Below, one piece after another: positions 31,909 through 39,919 of a DNA stretch of 64,000 nt. The stretch lies in the NCBI RefSeq assembly GCF_014653695.1, contig NZ_BNAR01000021.1, positions 1 to 64,000 on the forward strand. The letters are read 5' to 3'. Every line of letters begins with the position of its first letter. Within the stretch, counting starts at the first letter, position 1. The DNA is from Lentzea cavernae. Its GTDB lineage: Bacteria; Actinomycetota; Actinomycetes; Mycobacteriales; Pseudonocardiaceae. The notes beneath the pieces were generated by a model. The model did not search any database. It saw nothing but the letters and a program-made list of their open reading frames with translations, and was not told the origin of the DNA. The position numbers were made by a program, and so were the translations under genes.

Positions 31909-33411
31909 TTACTTCTTGAGCAACGCGATCAGCGCGTCGACGTCCTTGGGCTCGAAGCCGCGGAACAGCGAGAGCGCCAGCTCGTAGTACGAGCGGACCG
32001 GGCTGACGTACCACTTGCCGTCGACCTCGGTGGACACCACGCCGACACCGGTCTTCATGACCGACGACGCCACGCGGCCGATGATCTCGACGGCCTCGTT
32101 CGGGATGTTCTTGCCGCCCTGCTGCTTGACCAGCTGCGTGATCTCGTCCGCGCACAGCTTCTGGTTGCCCTGGCCGGGCACCTCGGCCGAGTAGCAGTCA
32201 CCGTCGCGGGTGATCGTCACCGTCTCGCCCTCGGCGGTGATCGACAGCTTCTTGACCGTGACCTGCTTGCCGCCGGCGACGTCCTTGACGTCGGTCTCCA
32301 GCGCGTTCAGCTTGGCACCGGTCGGCTTGGTCTTGCCGGCCTCCTTGACCAGCAGCGGACCGAGGTCCTGCAGCACACCGGCCTCGTCGGGCGGCAGCAG
32401 CGCGATGACCTTCTCCAGGTCGGCGTCGAGAGCGGCGTTCACCATCTGCTTCGCCGCGTCCTCGGCGGAGTTCGCGCCCTGCGCCGCGATGCCCTGCGCC
32501 GGCCACTTCAGCTTCTCCTCCTCCAGGACCGCGTTCGCGATCGTGTAGAAGGCGCTGGGGTACCACTTGTCGCCGACCTTGATCGACGCGATGCCGATCG
32601 GGGTGCCGCGCTTCTTCACCTCGGCGGTGATGTCGACGGTCTCGGACTTCGACGTGGTCGTGCTGAACTCGGTGCCGAGCGCGTCCACCAGCTTGTCGGT
32701 GAGCGGGATCTTCGAGGCGTCCGAGGTGATCGTGATCTTGCCCTCGACCAGCTTGTTGATGGTGAGGTGGTCGTTGATCTTCTCGGTGGCGGCCTCGTCG
32801 AACTTGATGTTCTCGCTCTTGAACTCGACGCCGGTCAGCTTGTTCGGGTCGGCCTCGGGCTTGAGGATCTCGAGGCGCTTCATCTCCTTCGTCATCGACT
32901 CCATGTAGTCCTTCGACAACGCGGCCTCCGCCGGTGCCAAGGACGCCATGATGCCGACGACGTCACCGCTGCCGAGCTGCTCGATCAGGTTCTTCGCCGC
33001 GACCTCCGGCGTGTCCTGACCGGCGTTCGCGGCCGGGTCGGACTTCTGCAGCGCGAAGAACGTGACACCGCCGCCGAGCAGCAGCAACACCGCGACGACG
33101 GCCGTCACGACGAGGCCGGTGCGCTTCTTCTTCGGCGGCTCGCCGCCCATCGGCGCGTAGCCGTAGGGCTGCTGCTCGAAGCCCTGCTGGGGGAAACCCT
33201 GCGGGCCCGTCTGCGGGAAGCCCTGCTGCGGGAAGCCCTGCGGGCCGGTCTGCGGGTATCCGCCCTGCTGGGGGTATCCGCCCTGCTGCGGTTGCTGCGG
33301 GTAGCCACCCGGCTGCTGCGGCTGCTGCGGGTAGCCGCCCTGCTGGGGCTGCTGCCCGTACGGGTTGTTCTGCGGCTGCCACTGGCCACCGCCACCACCT
33401 GGGTAGCTCAC
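31909..33411 (-). CDS. Membrane-anchored protein with Q/G/P-rich repeats and large external domain
   Basis: A 500-residue protein. Residues ~2-90 are a low-complexity cytoplasmic linker made of repeats such as GGYPQQPQQ and TGPQGFPQQGF. A basic patch (PPKKKRTG) and one membrane helix (LVVTAVVAVLLLLGGGVTFF) follow. The rest is a ~380-residue external region with Lys/Glu-rich alpha/beta units that appear duplicated (AAKNLIEQLGSGDVVGIMAS resembles AAKQMVNAALDADLEKVIAL). No enzyme motif is seen. The start at GTG 33411 has a strong AGGAGGG and overlaps the upstream gene's stop by 4 bp. It resembles Gly/Pro/Gln-linker envelope proteins of actinomycetes; function unknown. Confidence 0.82.
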   Translation of the reverse strand: MSYPGGGGGQWQPQNNPYGQQPQQGGYPQQPQQPGGYPQQPQQGGYPQQGGYPQTGPQGFPQQGFPQTGPQGFPQQGFEQQPYGYAPMGGEPPKKKRTGLVVTAVVAVLLLLGGGVTFFALQKSDPAANAGQDTPEVAAKNLIEQLGSGDVVGIMASLAPAEAALSKDYMESMTKEMKRLEILKPEADPNKLTGVEFKSENIKFDEAATEKINDHLTINKLVEGKITITSDASKIPLTDKLVDALGTEFSTTTSKSETVDITAEVKKRGTPIGIASIKVGDKWYPSAFYTIANAVLEEEKLKWPAQGIAAQGANSAEDAAKQMVNAALDADLEKVIALLPPDEAGVLQDLGPLLVKEAGKTKPTGAKLNALETDVKDVAGGKQVTVKKLSITAEGETVTITRDGDCYSAEVPGQGNQKLCADEITQLVKQQGGKNIPNEAVEIIGRVASSVMKTGVGVVSTEVDGKWYVSPVRSYYELALSLFRGFEPKDVDALIALLKK

Positions 33412-33860
33412 GGGTTCCCTCCTGAGGTTCTCACTGCGCTGCGCCTTGTAGAGGTGAGCACCGTGATCGCCCCCACGATCGTCAGTACGGCACCAGCAAG
33501 TGTCGCGGCCGGTCCAGCGATGCTGATTCCGACCAATGAACCCTTGCCATCCCCTTGGACTGTGGCTAGTAGGGCCACGGTTCCACTGATCGTGCCAAAG
33601 ACGAGGCCGATGCATGCGGCAAACCGTGGAAATCGGACCACGTGGAGACCAATCGCAACCACGGCCAACGGCGTCAGCCCCACCCAGACGGAGGTCACGA
33701 CGGTGCCCGCCACCCCGTCCAACCCGGCCAGATCACGGAGCGAAAGCACTTCGTAACTGTCCCTCGTGGTCGATCCGGATTTCAGCCACGGCAAGAAAGT
33801 TCCGGTGATGGTGGTGACCAAGCCCACTGCCGCGATCGCGGCTCCCACTGCGCTGCGCAC
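33408..33860 (-). CDS. Four-helix membrane protein, coupled to the linker protein
   Basis: A 150-residue membrane protein with four helices (AAIAAVGLVTTITGTFLPWL, VVTSVWVGLTPLAVVAIGLHVV, FAACIGLVFGTISGTVALL, AATLAGAVLTIVGAITVL). The first external loop (KSGSTTRDSYEVLSLRDLAG) and the TFLPWL motif recall small actinobacterial membrane proteins that accompany anchored proteins. Start GTG 33860, 17 bp from the divergent sirtuin start. The stop overlaps the next start (GTGA), so the two probably act together in the membrane. Confidence 0.78.
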   Translation of the reverse strand: MRSAVGAAIAAVGLVTTITGTFLPWLKSGSTTRDSYEVLSLRDLAGLDGVAGTVVTSVWVGLTPLAVVAIGLHVVRFPRFAACIGLVFGTISGTVALLATVQGDGKGSLVGISIAGPAATLAGAVLTIVGAITVLTSTRRSAVRTSGGNP

Positions 33861-33877
33861 CCGACTAGTGTGAACCG

Positions 33878-34687
33878 ATGGCCTCCCAGGCGTGCACGGC
33901 GGCACGCGCGCTGGTCGCGTCGGCGCACCGGATCACGGTGCTCACGGGGGCCGGGGTCTCCACCGATTCGGGCATCCCGGACTACCGCGGGCCGGACGGG
34001 CTGTGGACGCGCGACGCCGACGCCGGGCGCGGGTCCTCGCTGGAGGCCTACGTCTCGGACCCCGCGCTGCGCAGGCTCTCCTGGCAGACGAAGCTCACCA
34101 GTCCCGTGTGGACGGCCAAACCGAACGCCGCGCACAAGGCGCTGGTCGAACTGGAACGGTCCGGGCGGTTGCGCACGGTCATCACGCAGAACATCGACGG
34201 CCTGCACCAGAAAGCCGGTTCCGATCCCCATCGCGTGCTGGAGGTGCACGGCACGTTGCACACCACGGTGTGCCTGGGATGCGGCGCGACCGGTCCGATG
34301 CGCGACGCGCTCAAGCGCGTCGCCGAGGGTGAGGAGGACCCGGACTGCCCGCGCTGCCGGGGGATCCTCAAGTCCGCCACGATCTCGTTCGGGCAGCACC
34401 TCGACGCGGAGGTGCTGCGCCGCTCCCGCCTCGCCGTCCTGGACTGCGACGTGCTGCTGGTAGCCGGGACGTCGCTCTCCGTGCAACCCGCCGCGGGCCT
34501 CGTACCGCTGGCCGCCAAGGCGGGTGCCGAGGTCATCATCTGCAACGCCGAACCGACGCCGTACGACTCCGTTGCGTCCGTTGTGCTGCACGAACCCGTC
34601 GGCGAGGTGCTTCCCGACCTCAGCTCCGTTCCTCCATCCGGGGGAGCCCGATTCTCGTCCTGGGGAGATCCGAGCACCTGGTCGTAG
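33878..34687 (+). CDS. cobB: NAD-dependent protein deacylase, sirtuin
   Basis: A 269-residue sirtuin that removes acyl groups from lysines using NAD+. Motifs: TGAGVSTDSGIPDYRGPDG (NAD site), TQNIDGLHQKAG, VHGTLH (catalytic His), a zinc site CLGCG with CPRCRG, and LLVAGTSLSVQPAAGLVP. The longer C-terminus (PSGGARFSSWGDPSTW) is not part of the fold. The next gene, an acyl-CoA synthetase, begins 9 bp later; sirtuins activate acyl-CoA synthetases in other bacteria by deacylating the lysine near their C-terminus, so the pairing makes sense. Confidence 0.93.
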   Translation: MASQACTAARALVASAHRITVLTGAGVSTDSGIPDYRGPDGLWTRDADAGRGSSLEAYVSDPALRRLSWQTKLTSPVWTAKPNAAHKALVELERSGRLRTVITQNIDGLHQKAGSDPHRVLEVHGTLHTTVCLGCGATGPMRDALKRVAEGEEDPDCPRCRGILKSATISFGQHLDAEVLRRSRLAVLDCDVLLVAGTSLSVQPAAGLVPLAAKAGAEVIICNAEPTPYDSVASVVLHEPVGEVLPDLSSVPPSGGARFSSWGDPSTWS

Positions 34688-34696
34688 TGTCGGTCC

Positions 34697-36211
34697 ATGC
34701 GCGTACCGCTGATCACCACGGACTTCCTGGACCGGGCGTCGTTCGCGTTCGCGGCGACCACGGCGACGATCGACGAACCGGACCAGCCCGCGAAACCGGT
34801 CGCGACGACGACGTACGCGGAGATGGCGAACCGCGTGCGCGCGTGGCAGGCGGGGTTCGACGAGCTGGGCATCGGCGAGGGCGAACGGGTCGCCGTCGTC
34901 AGCCACAACTCGGCGCGGATGCTCGAACTGCTGCACGCGCTGCCCGGCAGCGGGCGGATCTGCGTGCCGGTGAACTTCCGCCTGCGCCCCGACGAGGTGA
35001 AGTACATCGTCGAGCACAGCGGTGCCTCGGCGTTGTTCGTCGACCCCGAGCTGGAACTGGACGACGTCGTGGCGCGTCATCGGTTCACGCTCGGCGAGGA
35101 GTCGGAGTCGCTGCTTCGGTTCGATGTGGAGCCACGGCCGTGGAGCGCGCCCTCGGAGGACGCGACGGCGACCATCAACTACACGTCCGGAACGACAGCG
35201 CGGCCCAAGGGCGTGCAGCTGACGCACCGCAACATCTGGCTCAACGCCGTCACGTTCGCCATGCACACCCGTGCGTGGGAGGGCGACGTGTACATGCACG
35301 TGCTGCCGATGTTCCACTGCAACGGCTGGGGGATGCCGTTCGGACTCACGGGCCTCGGTGTGCCGCAGGTGGTGCTGCGCAAGGTCGACGGTGCCGAGAT
35401 CCTGCGCCGTGTGCGCGACCACGGCGTCACGCTCATGTGCGGCGCACCGGCCGTGTGGAACGCCGTGCTGGACGCCGTGCAGACGTGGGACGGCGAGATC
35501 CCCGGCCGTGACACCGTGCGGATCGTGTGCGCGGGTGCGCCGCCGCCGTCGCGCACGATCCAGCGCGTGACCGAAGAGCTCGGGTGGGAGTTCCTGCAGA
35601 TCTACGGCCTGACTGAGACGGCCCCGCTGCTCACCTTCAACCGGGCCCAGCCCGGTCCGGAGGGCGAGGAGAAGGCCAAGCTCCAGTCACGGGCGGGCGC
35701 GCCTGCCCTCGGTGCGCGCCTCAGGATCTCCGACACCGGTGAGGTGCTCGCCCGGTCCAACGTGGTCATGGAGGGCTACTGGGAGAACCCGGAGTCCACC
35801 GCGGACGCGATCGAGGACGGCTGGTTCCGCACCGGCGACGGCGGCCACTTCGACGACCAGGGCTACCTGACGATCTCGGACCGCAAGAAGGACGTGATCA
35901 TCACCGGTGGCGAGAACGTCTCGTCCATCGAGGTGGAGGACTGCCTGTTCTCGCACCCGGCCGTCGCCGAGGTCGCGGTGATCGGCGTGCCGCACGAGAA
36001 GTGGGGCGAGACGATCAAGGCGCTGGTCGTGCTCTCCGGCGAGGCCACCGAGGCCGACCTGGTCAAGCACTGCAAGGAGCGGCTCGCCGGGTACAAGGCG
36101 CCGACGTCGATCGAGTTCCGCGACTCGATCCCGCGCACGGCGACCGGCAAGATCCAGAAGTTCAAGCTCCGCGAGCCGTACTGGGCGGGCAGGGACCGGG
36201 GAGTCAACTAG
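34697..36211 (+). CDS. Acyl-CoA synthetase (AMP-forming)
   Basis: Activates a carboxylic acid to its CoA ester via an acyl-AMP; 504 residues. Motifs: phosphate loop INYTSGTTARPKGVQLTH near residue 160, YGLTETAPLLTF, GDGGHFDDQGYLTISDRKKD and the C-terminal lysine region PRTATGKIQKFKLRE, whose Lys is the usual acylation target of sirtuin control. Which acid it uses is not clear; medium- or long-chain fatty acids are likely. ATG 34697, co-transcribed with the sirtuin. It overlaps the convergent TetR gene by 8 bp. Confidence 0.92.
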   Translation: MRVPLITTDFLDRASFAFAATTATIDEPDQPAKPVATTTYAEMANRVRAWQAGFDELGIGEGERVAVVSHNSARMLELLHALPGSGRICVPVNFRLRPDEVKYIVEHSGASALFVDPELELDDVVARHRFTLGEESESLLRFDVEPRPWSAPSEDATATINYTSGTTARPKGVQLTHRNIWLNAVTFAMHTRAWEGDVYMHVLPMFHCNGWGMPFGLTGLGVPQVVLRKVDGAEILRRVRDHGVTLMCGAPAVWNAVLDAVQTWDGEIPGRDTVRIVCAGAPPPSRTIQRVTEELGWEFLQIYGLTETAPLLTFNRAQPGPEGEEKAKLQSRAGAPALGARLRISDTGEVLARSNVVMEGYWENPESTADAIEDGWFRTGDGGHFDDQGYLTISDRKKDVIITGGENVSSIEVEDCLFSHPAVAEVAVIGVPHEKWGETIKALVVLSGEATEADLVKHCKERLAGYKAPTSIEFRDSIPRTATGKIQKFKLREPYWAGRDRGVN

Positions 36212-36776
36212 CCCGGTCGACGGTCGTGCGCAGCGCGCGCACCGCGTCGGGCAGGAGATCGCGCAGCGTCCGGGTCTCGCCCGGTCGCGTCCACCGCTGG
36301 AACGCCGCCTGCTGCGCGAGCATGGCGGCGCCGGCGGCGAGGAACGCGGTCGCGGGATCGCAACCGCGCGCGGTGAGCACGGCCGCGATCGCCTCGGTGA
36401 GCACGGCGTTCTTGCCGAGCTCACGCTCCTGCAACTCCGGGTTGGCCGCGATGACGGCGTAGCGGCGCACCACGACGTCCCGGCGGCTTTCGAGCAACTT
36501 GTCGGCGACGACCTCCAGCGCGCCCAGGACGGCGTCCAGCGGCGGCAGGTCGTGGTCGGCGGCTTCGATCTCGCTCACGATCTCCTGCTGGAGCTGCGAG
36601 CTCATCCCGAACAGCACCTCGCGCTTGTCCGGGAAGTGGTTGAAGAACGTCCGCTGGGTGAGCTCTGCCCGCTGGGCGATCTCCGCGACCGTCGTGCGCT
36701 CGAAACCCTGCTCGTCGAACAGGTCCAGGGCGGCGGCCTGCAGGCGGTCGACGGCGTCCGGTTTCCATCGGGGCAT
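36204..36776 (-). CDS. TetR-family regulator of the divergent cupin gene
   Basis: A 190-residue repressor: N-terminal helix-turn-helix AAALDLFDEQGFERTTVAEI and AELTQRTFFNHFPDKREVLF, which is a textbook TetR DNA-binding domain; the ligand-binding helical part is unremarkable. ATG 36776 is chosen because translation then begins MPRWKPDAVDRLQ. The cupin gene is divergent at 36863, and the 86 bp between hold a palindrome (36791-36811) suited to the repressor. Confidence 0.9.
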   Translation of the reverse strand: MPRWKPDAVDRLQAAALDLFDEQGFERTTVAEIAQRAELTQRTFFNHFPDKREVLFGMSSQLQQEIVSEIEAADHDLPPLDAVLGALEVVADKLLESRRDVVVRRYAVIAANPELQERELGKNAVLTEAIAAVLTARGCDPATAFLAAGAAMLAQQAAFQRWTRPGETRTLRDLLPDAVRALRTTVDRAS

Positions 36777-36790
36777 GCCGGAGAGCCTAC

Positions 36791-36811
36791 TGATTGCACG
36801 ATGTGCAGTCA
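36791..36811. promoter_or_regulatory. Candidate TetR operator between tetR and cupin
   Basis: TGATTGCACGATGTGCAGTCA is a 21-bp palindrome with a TGCAC-GAT-GTGCA core and one mismatch outside it. The half-site TGATTGCAC recurs exactly at 36823-36831, 32 bp away (three helical turns). Position and symmetry fit autoregulation and control of the cupin gene. Confidence 0.65.
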
Positions 36812-36862
36812 CCGGTCTATGGTGATTGCACAAGCTGAAATCACACTCGGGAGGCTCCAGTC

Positions 36863-37324
36863 ATGGTCGCTGTGTCGATCATTCGCCCCGGCGAGGGCGA
36901 GCTCATCTCCAACGGCCCGTCATCGATCCGCATCCTCGAGGACGGCACCAACACCGCCCACCGCCTGGGATTCGCCGAACTGGTCATCCCCCCGCACACC
37001 CCCGGTCCTCCCCAGCACCGCCACGCGCAGCACGACGAGGGCTTCTACGTCCTGTCGGGCACCGTGCGGTTCACCGTGGGGCAGGACGAGCACGACGCCG
37101 AGGCCGGCACGTGGGTCCTGGTCCCGCCGGGCGCGCCGCACACCTTCGCCAACCCCGGCGACGACCCGGCGGTCGTGCTGAACACCTTCACACCGGACCT
37201 GTACGTGCAGTACTTCCGCGATCTCAAGGCCATGGTCGAGTCCGGTCAGCCGATGACCCGCGAGACCATGACGCCGATCTGGGAGAACTACGCCACGGAA
37301 CCGTCCACCGAGTTCGCGTCGTAG
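36863..37324 (+). CDS. Cupin-domain protein
   Basis: A 153-residue single-domain cupin: the metal motif PPQHRHAQHDEGFYVLSG (first cupin motif, His/His/Glu) and VLVPPGAPHTFANPGDDP (second motif, His). It ends in a helical tail (YFRDLKAMVESGQPM). Such cupins are quercetinase-like or sugar-processing enzymes or ligand sensors; the exact role is unknown. ATG 36863 has GGGAGG upstream. Presumably under control of the divergent TetR regulator. Confidence 0.87.
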   Translation: MVAVSIIRPGEGELISNGPSSIRILEDGTNTAHRLGFAELVIPPHTPGPPQHRHAQHDEGFYVLSGTVRFTVGQDEHDAEAGTWVLVPPGAPHTFANPGDDPAVVLNTFTPDLYVQYFRDLKAMVESGQPMTRETMTPIWENYATEPSTEFAS

Positions 37325-37327
37325 GCC

Positions 37328-37363
37328 CGTGCGCGCCCGCGGTGTGCTCCACGGGCGCGCACG
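37328..37363 (+). terminator. Perfect 12-bp hairpin after the cupin gene
   Basis: CGTGCGCGCCCG (37328-37339) and CGGGCGCGCACG (37352-37363) pair perfectly around a 12-base loop, four bases after the stop. The remaining ~190 bp to 37552 hold the upstream region of the peptidoglycan hydrolase; I see no other structure there. Confidence 0.8.
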
Positions 37364-37552
37364 CCGTGCGCCAACCACGGCGCCGCGCGACACGGCGAGC
37401 GGGGTTCGTCCATACCGGCGACACGCCGGACTTCGATCGTCCCAAAAGGACCACCGACCGTGGTCCACTGTGACACGTGTGGTTGACGGTGCGTGAGTTC
37501 CAGATGCGCCACATGCGTCTGATTGGTCTAATTCGGTCGGAGGTGATGCACT

Positions 37553-38866
37553 GTGTTGACACGACTCTCCGCCGTGGTGGTGTTGATGATGACGGCCGTC
37601 CTCACGGGGACCGCCGCCGCCGTGCCGCCTCCTCCGCCGAACCCCAGTGACTCGGAGATCTCCGCGTCCCGCGCGGAAGCGGACGCCAAGGCCGCTCGCG
37701 TCGGCGAGCTGACCGGCCGGCTCACACAGGCCGAGTCGCGCCTGCAGGAGCTGATGGACGAGGTCTCCTACAAGCGCGAGCTCGCCAACAAGGCCCGCGT
37801 CGACCTCGAGACGGCGATCTCCGAGGCCGAGGCCGCCCGTCGCGAGGCGGCCGACGCACGCGTGCAGGCCGACGCGGCCTCCGCCGCCGTGGAGGAGAGC
37901 CGTCGCGCGCTGGACGAGTTCGCGGCCGCCTCCTACTCGCAGGGCACGACCGTCGGGTCGTTCTCCGCCTACATCGGCGCCAAGTCGCCGGAGGACCTGC
38001 TGGCCCGCGCCCAGATGCTGGAGGCGGTGTCCGCGTCCAGCCTGAACCGGCTGGAGCAGGTGACCCGAGACCAGGGCACCGCCGCGAACCTCGACTCCGC
38101 CGCCCGCGCCGCCCTGAAGAAGGCGGAGACGAAGCAGGCCGCCGCCGACGAGGCCAAGAAGGTCGCCGAACAGGCCCAGCAGGCGGCCGTAGAGGCGCAC
38201 TCGACGCAGGCCGCCGCCACCGAGGCGCTGCAGTCCGACAAGGACGCCGTCGAACGCGAGCTCGCGGCGGCGCGCAGCGCGGTCGGTGGGCTCGAGGCCC
38301 AGCGCCAGCAGTACGACCAGTGGACCGAGGCGAAGAGGCGCGAGGAAGAGGAGAACGCCCGCCGTGCGGCCGCCGCGGCTGCCGCGGCCGCGCCCAAGCC
38401 GCAGGCCCAGGCGCCCCGCCCGGTCGCGTCGGCTCCCGCGCCGTCCGGCAACCGCGTGCAGACCGTGATCAACCGGGCGCTGGCCCAGCGCGGCGTCATC
38501 TACGCGTGGGGCGGTGGCAACCACAACGGCCCGACCTACGGCGTGCGCGACGGCGGCGTGGCCGACTCGTTCGGCGACTACCGCAAGATCGGCTTCGACT
38601 GCTCGGGCCTGATGATGTACGCCTTCGCGGGCGCTGGCGTGTACCTGCCGCACTACAGCGGCTACCAGTACAACTCCGGCCGCAAGGTGCCGCTGTCGCA
38701 GATGGCCCCCGGCGACATGATCTTCTGGGGACCGGGCGGCGGCACGCACGTGGCGCTGTACCTGGGCGGCGGGATGATGGTGGAAGCACCGCATTCCGGT
38801 GCTGTGGTGCGGATTTCGCCGGTGCGGTACGGCGGCATCATGCCGTACGTGACCCGGATGCTCTGA
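37553..38866 (+). CDS. NlpC/P60 peptidoglycan hydrolase, RipA-like
   Basis: A secreted cell-wall endopeptidase of 437 residues. It has a signal peptide (SAVVVLMMTAVLTGTAAA), a long coiled coil (residues ~35-270) and an Ala/Pro linker. The C-terminal NlpC/P60 domain carries catalytic Cys350 in KIGFDCSGLMMYAFAG, His in GGGTHVALYLG and a third polar residue in MVEAPHSGAVV. The coiled coil may keep the enzyme inactive until it meets a partner, as in RipA/FtsX-activated enzymes. The start is GTG 37553 (GGAGG 10 bp upstream). In mycobacteria ripA lies in the same place between acn and moxR. Confidence 0.92.
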   Translation: MLTRLSAVVVLMMTAVLTGTAAAVPPPPPNPSDSEISASRAEADAKAARVGELTGRLTQAESRLQELMDEVSYKRELANKARVDLETAISEAEAARREAADARVQADAASAAVEESRRALDEFAAASYSQGTTVGSFSAYIGAKSPEDLLARAQMLEAVSASSLNRLEQVTRDQGTAANLDSAARAALKKAETKQAAADEAKKVAEQAQQAAVEAHSTQAAATEALQSDKDAVERELAAARSAVGGLEAQRQQYDQWTEAKRREEEENARRAAAAAAAAAPKPQAQAPRPVASAPAPSGNRVQTVINRALAQRGVIYAWGGGNHNGPTYGVRDGGVADSFGDYRKIGFDCSGLMMYAFAGAGVYLPHYSGYQYNSGRKVPLSQMAPGDMIFWGPGGGTHVALYLGGGMMVEAPHSGAVVRISPVRYGGIMPYVTRML

Positions 38867-39338
38867 GTTCCCGGGCCCAGAGCTGGCCGACGACGTCGTG
38901 GCCGAAGCTGTGCTGCGGCGTCTCCTCGGCCAGCTCGAACCCGTGCGCCTCATAGATCTTCCGGGCTGACGCGAGGCCGTCGACCGTCCACAACACCATG
39001 CGGTCGTAACCGGCGTTCCGGGCGAACTCGACGCACGTGCTGACGAGTTCGTTGCCCGCTCCGTGGCCACGCGCGTCGGGATGCACGAGCAGCACGCGCA
39101 GCTTCGCCGTCGTGTCGTCCTCGCGAACGCAGAAGACGCATCCGACGCGTCGGCCGTCGAGTTCGGCGATCCACGCGCCCTCTCTCGCGGTGTCGTGGTC
39201 GGCCGCGTAGTCGCCGACGATCTTGGCGACCAGCGCCTCGAACGACGTGTCCCAGCCGAGTTCGGCCGCGTAGAGCTCGCCGTGCGCCTGGACCACCCAG
39301 CCCAGGTCGCCGGGCCGGCCGAGCGGGCGGATCAGCAT
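38838..39338 (-). CDS. GNAT-family N-acetyltransferase
   Basis: A 166-residue acetyltransferase. The acetyl-CoA motif is LRVLLVHPDARGHGAGNELV with R/Q-x-x-G-x-G/A character, followed by GYDRMVLWTVDGLASARKIYEAHGFEL, a classic GNAT C-terminal half. The substrate is unknown. ATG 39338 is chosen because GGAGG lies 5 bases upstream; GTG 39356 also is in frame. Its end overlaps the convergent hydrolase gene by 29 bp. Divergent from the tetR-like gene at 39386 and may be regulated by it. Confidence 0.88.
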   Translation of the reverse strand: MLIRPLGRPGDLGWVVQAHGELYAAELGWDTSFEALVAKIVGDYAADHDTAREGAWIAELDGRRVGCVFCVREDDTTAKLRVLLVHPDARGHGAGNELVSTCVEFARNAGYDRMVLWTVDGLASARKIYEAHGFELAEETPQHSFGHDVVGQLWARELRASGSRTA

Positions 39339-39348
39339 GGTCGCCTCC

Positions 39349-39368
39349 ACTGACACGAGTGTTTCAGT
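39349..39368. promoter_or_regulatory. Possible operator between GNAT and tetR-like genes
   Basis: ACTGACACGAGTGTTTCAGT is an imperfect palindrome (ACTGA/TCAGT arms and AC/GT inside; 14 of 20 positions symmetric), centred between two divergent starts 48 bp apart. The upstream adaptation to a TetR repressor is plausible but weak. Confidence 0.4.
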
Positions 39369-39385
39369 AGTGCGAGACTAGCGCC

Positions 39386-39919
39386 ATGCCGTCCGCCCGG
39401 GAGACCGAACTGCTCGAAGCCGCCTACCGGTACGTGCTCACCCACGGCCTGGCGGACGTGTCGCTGCGCCCGCTGGCGGCGGCCATCGGGTCGAGCACCC
39501 GCGTGCTGCTCTACCTGTTCGGCAGCAAGGAAGGCCTGGTCAAAGCATTGCTGGCGCGAGCACGCGCGGACGAGCTGGCACTGCTCGCCGACATCGGCAC
39601 CGGGCCCGGCGTGGTGGCGCGGTTGTGGGACTGGCTGGCCGCACCGGCGCACCGGCCGTTGCTGACGTTGTGGCTGGAGGCCTACGCGCGCTCTCTCGTG
39701 GAGCCCGACGGACCGTGGGCGGGCTTCGCGCGCGCGACCGTGGAGGACTGGCTGGAGGTGTTGCGCGCCGCTCAGCCCGAGGGTGTTCGCGACACCGCTG
39801 CCGGACTGGCGTTGCGCACGCGTGAGCTCGCGTTGCTGCGGGGAGCGTTGCTGGACCTGCTGGCCACCGGTGACGGTGAACGCATCACCGCGGCGTTGAG
39901 GACTAGCCTCACGACGTGA
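39386..39919 (+). CDS. TetR-family regulator
   Basis: A 177-residue regulator with an N-terminal helix-turn-helix (LEAAYRYVLTHGLADVSLRP, IGSSTRVLLYLFGSKEGLVK). The recognition helix STRVLLYLFGSKEGL matches the TetR pattern. The C-terminal part has a helical ligand domain (LWDWLAAPAHRPLLTLWLE). The stop overlaps the next start by 4 bp (GTGA), so the epimerase is its co-transcribed partner. Might regulate itself, the divergent acetyltransferase and the following genes. Confidence 0.87.
   Translation: MPSARETELLEAAYRYVLTHGLADVSLRPLAAAIGSSTRVLLYLFGSKEGLVKALLARARADELALLADIGTGPGVVARLWDWLAAPAHRPLLTLWLEAYARSLVEPDGPWAGFARATVEDWLEVLRAAQPEGVRDTAAGLALRTRELALLRGALLDLLATGDGERITAALRTSLTT

Noticed and set aside
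30982-33756. 924-aa open frame opposite the monooxygenase and linker protein
   Set aside because: It runs antisense across two real genes and their terminator; low complexity only.
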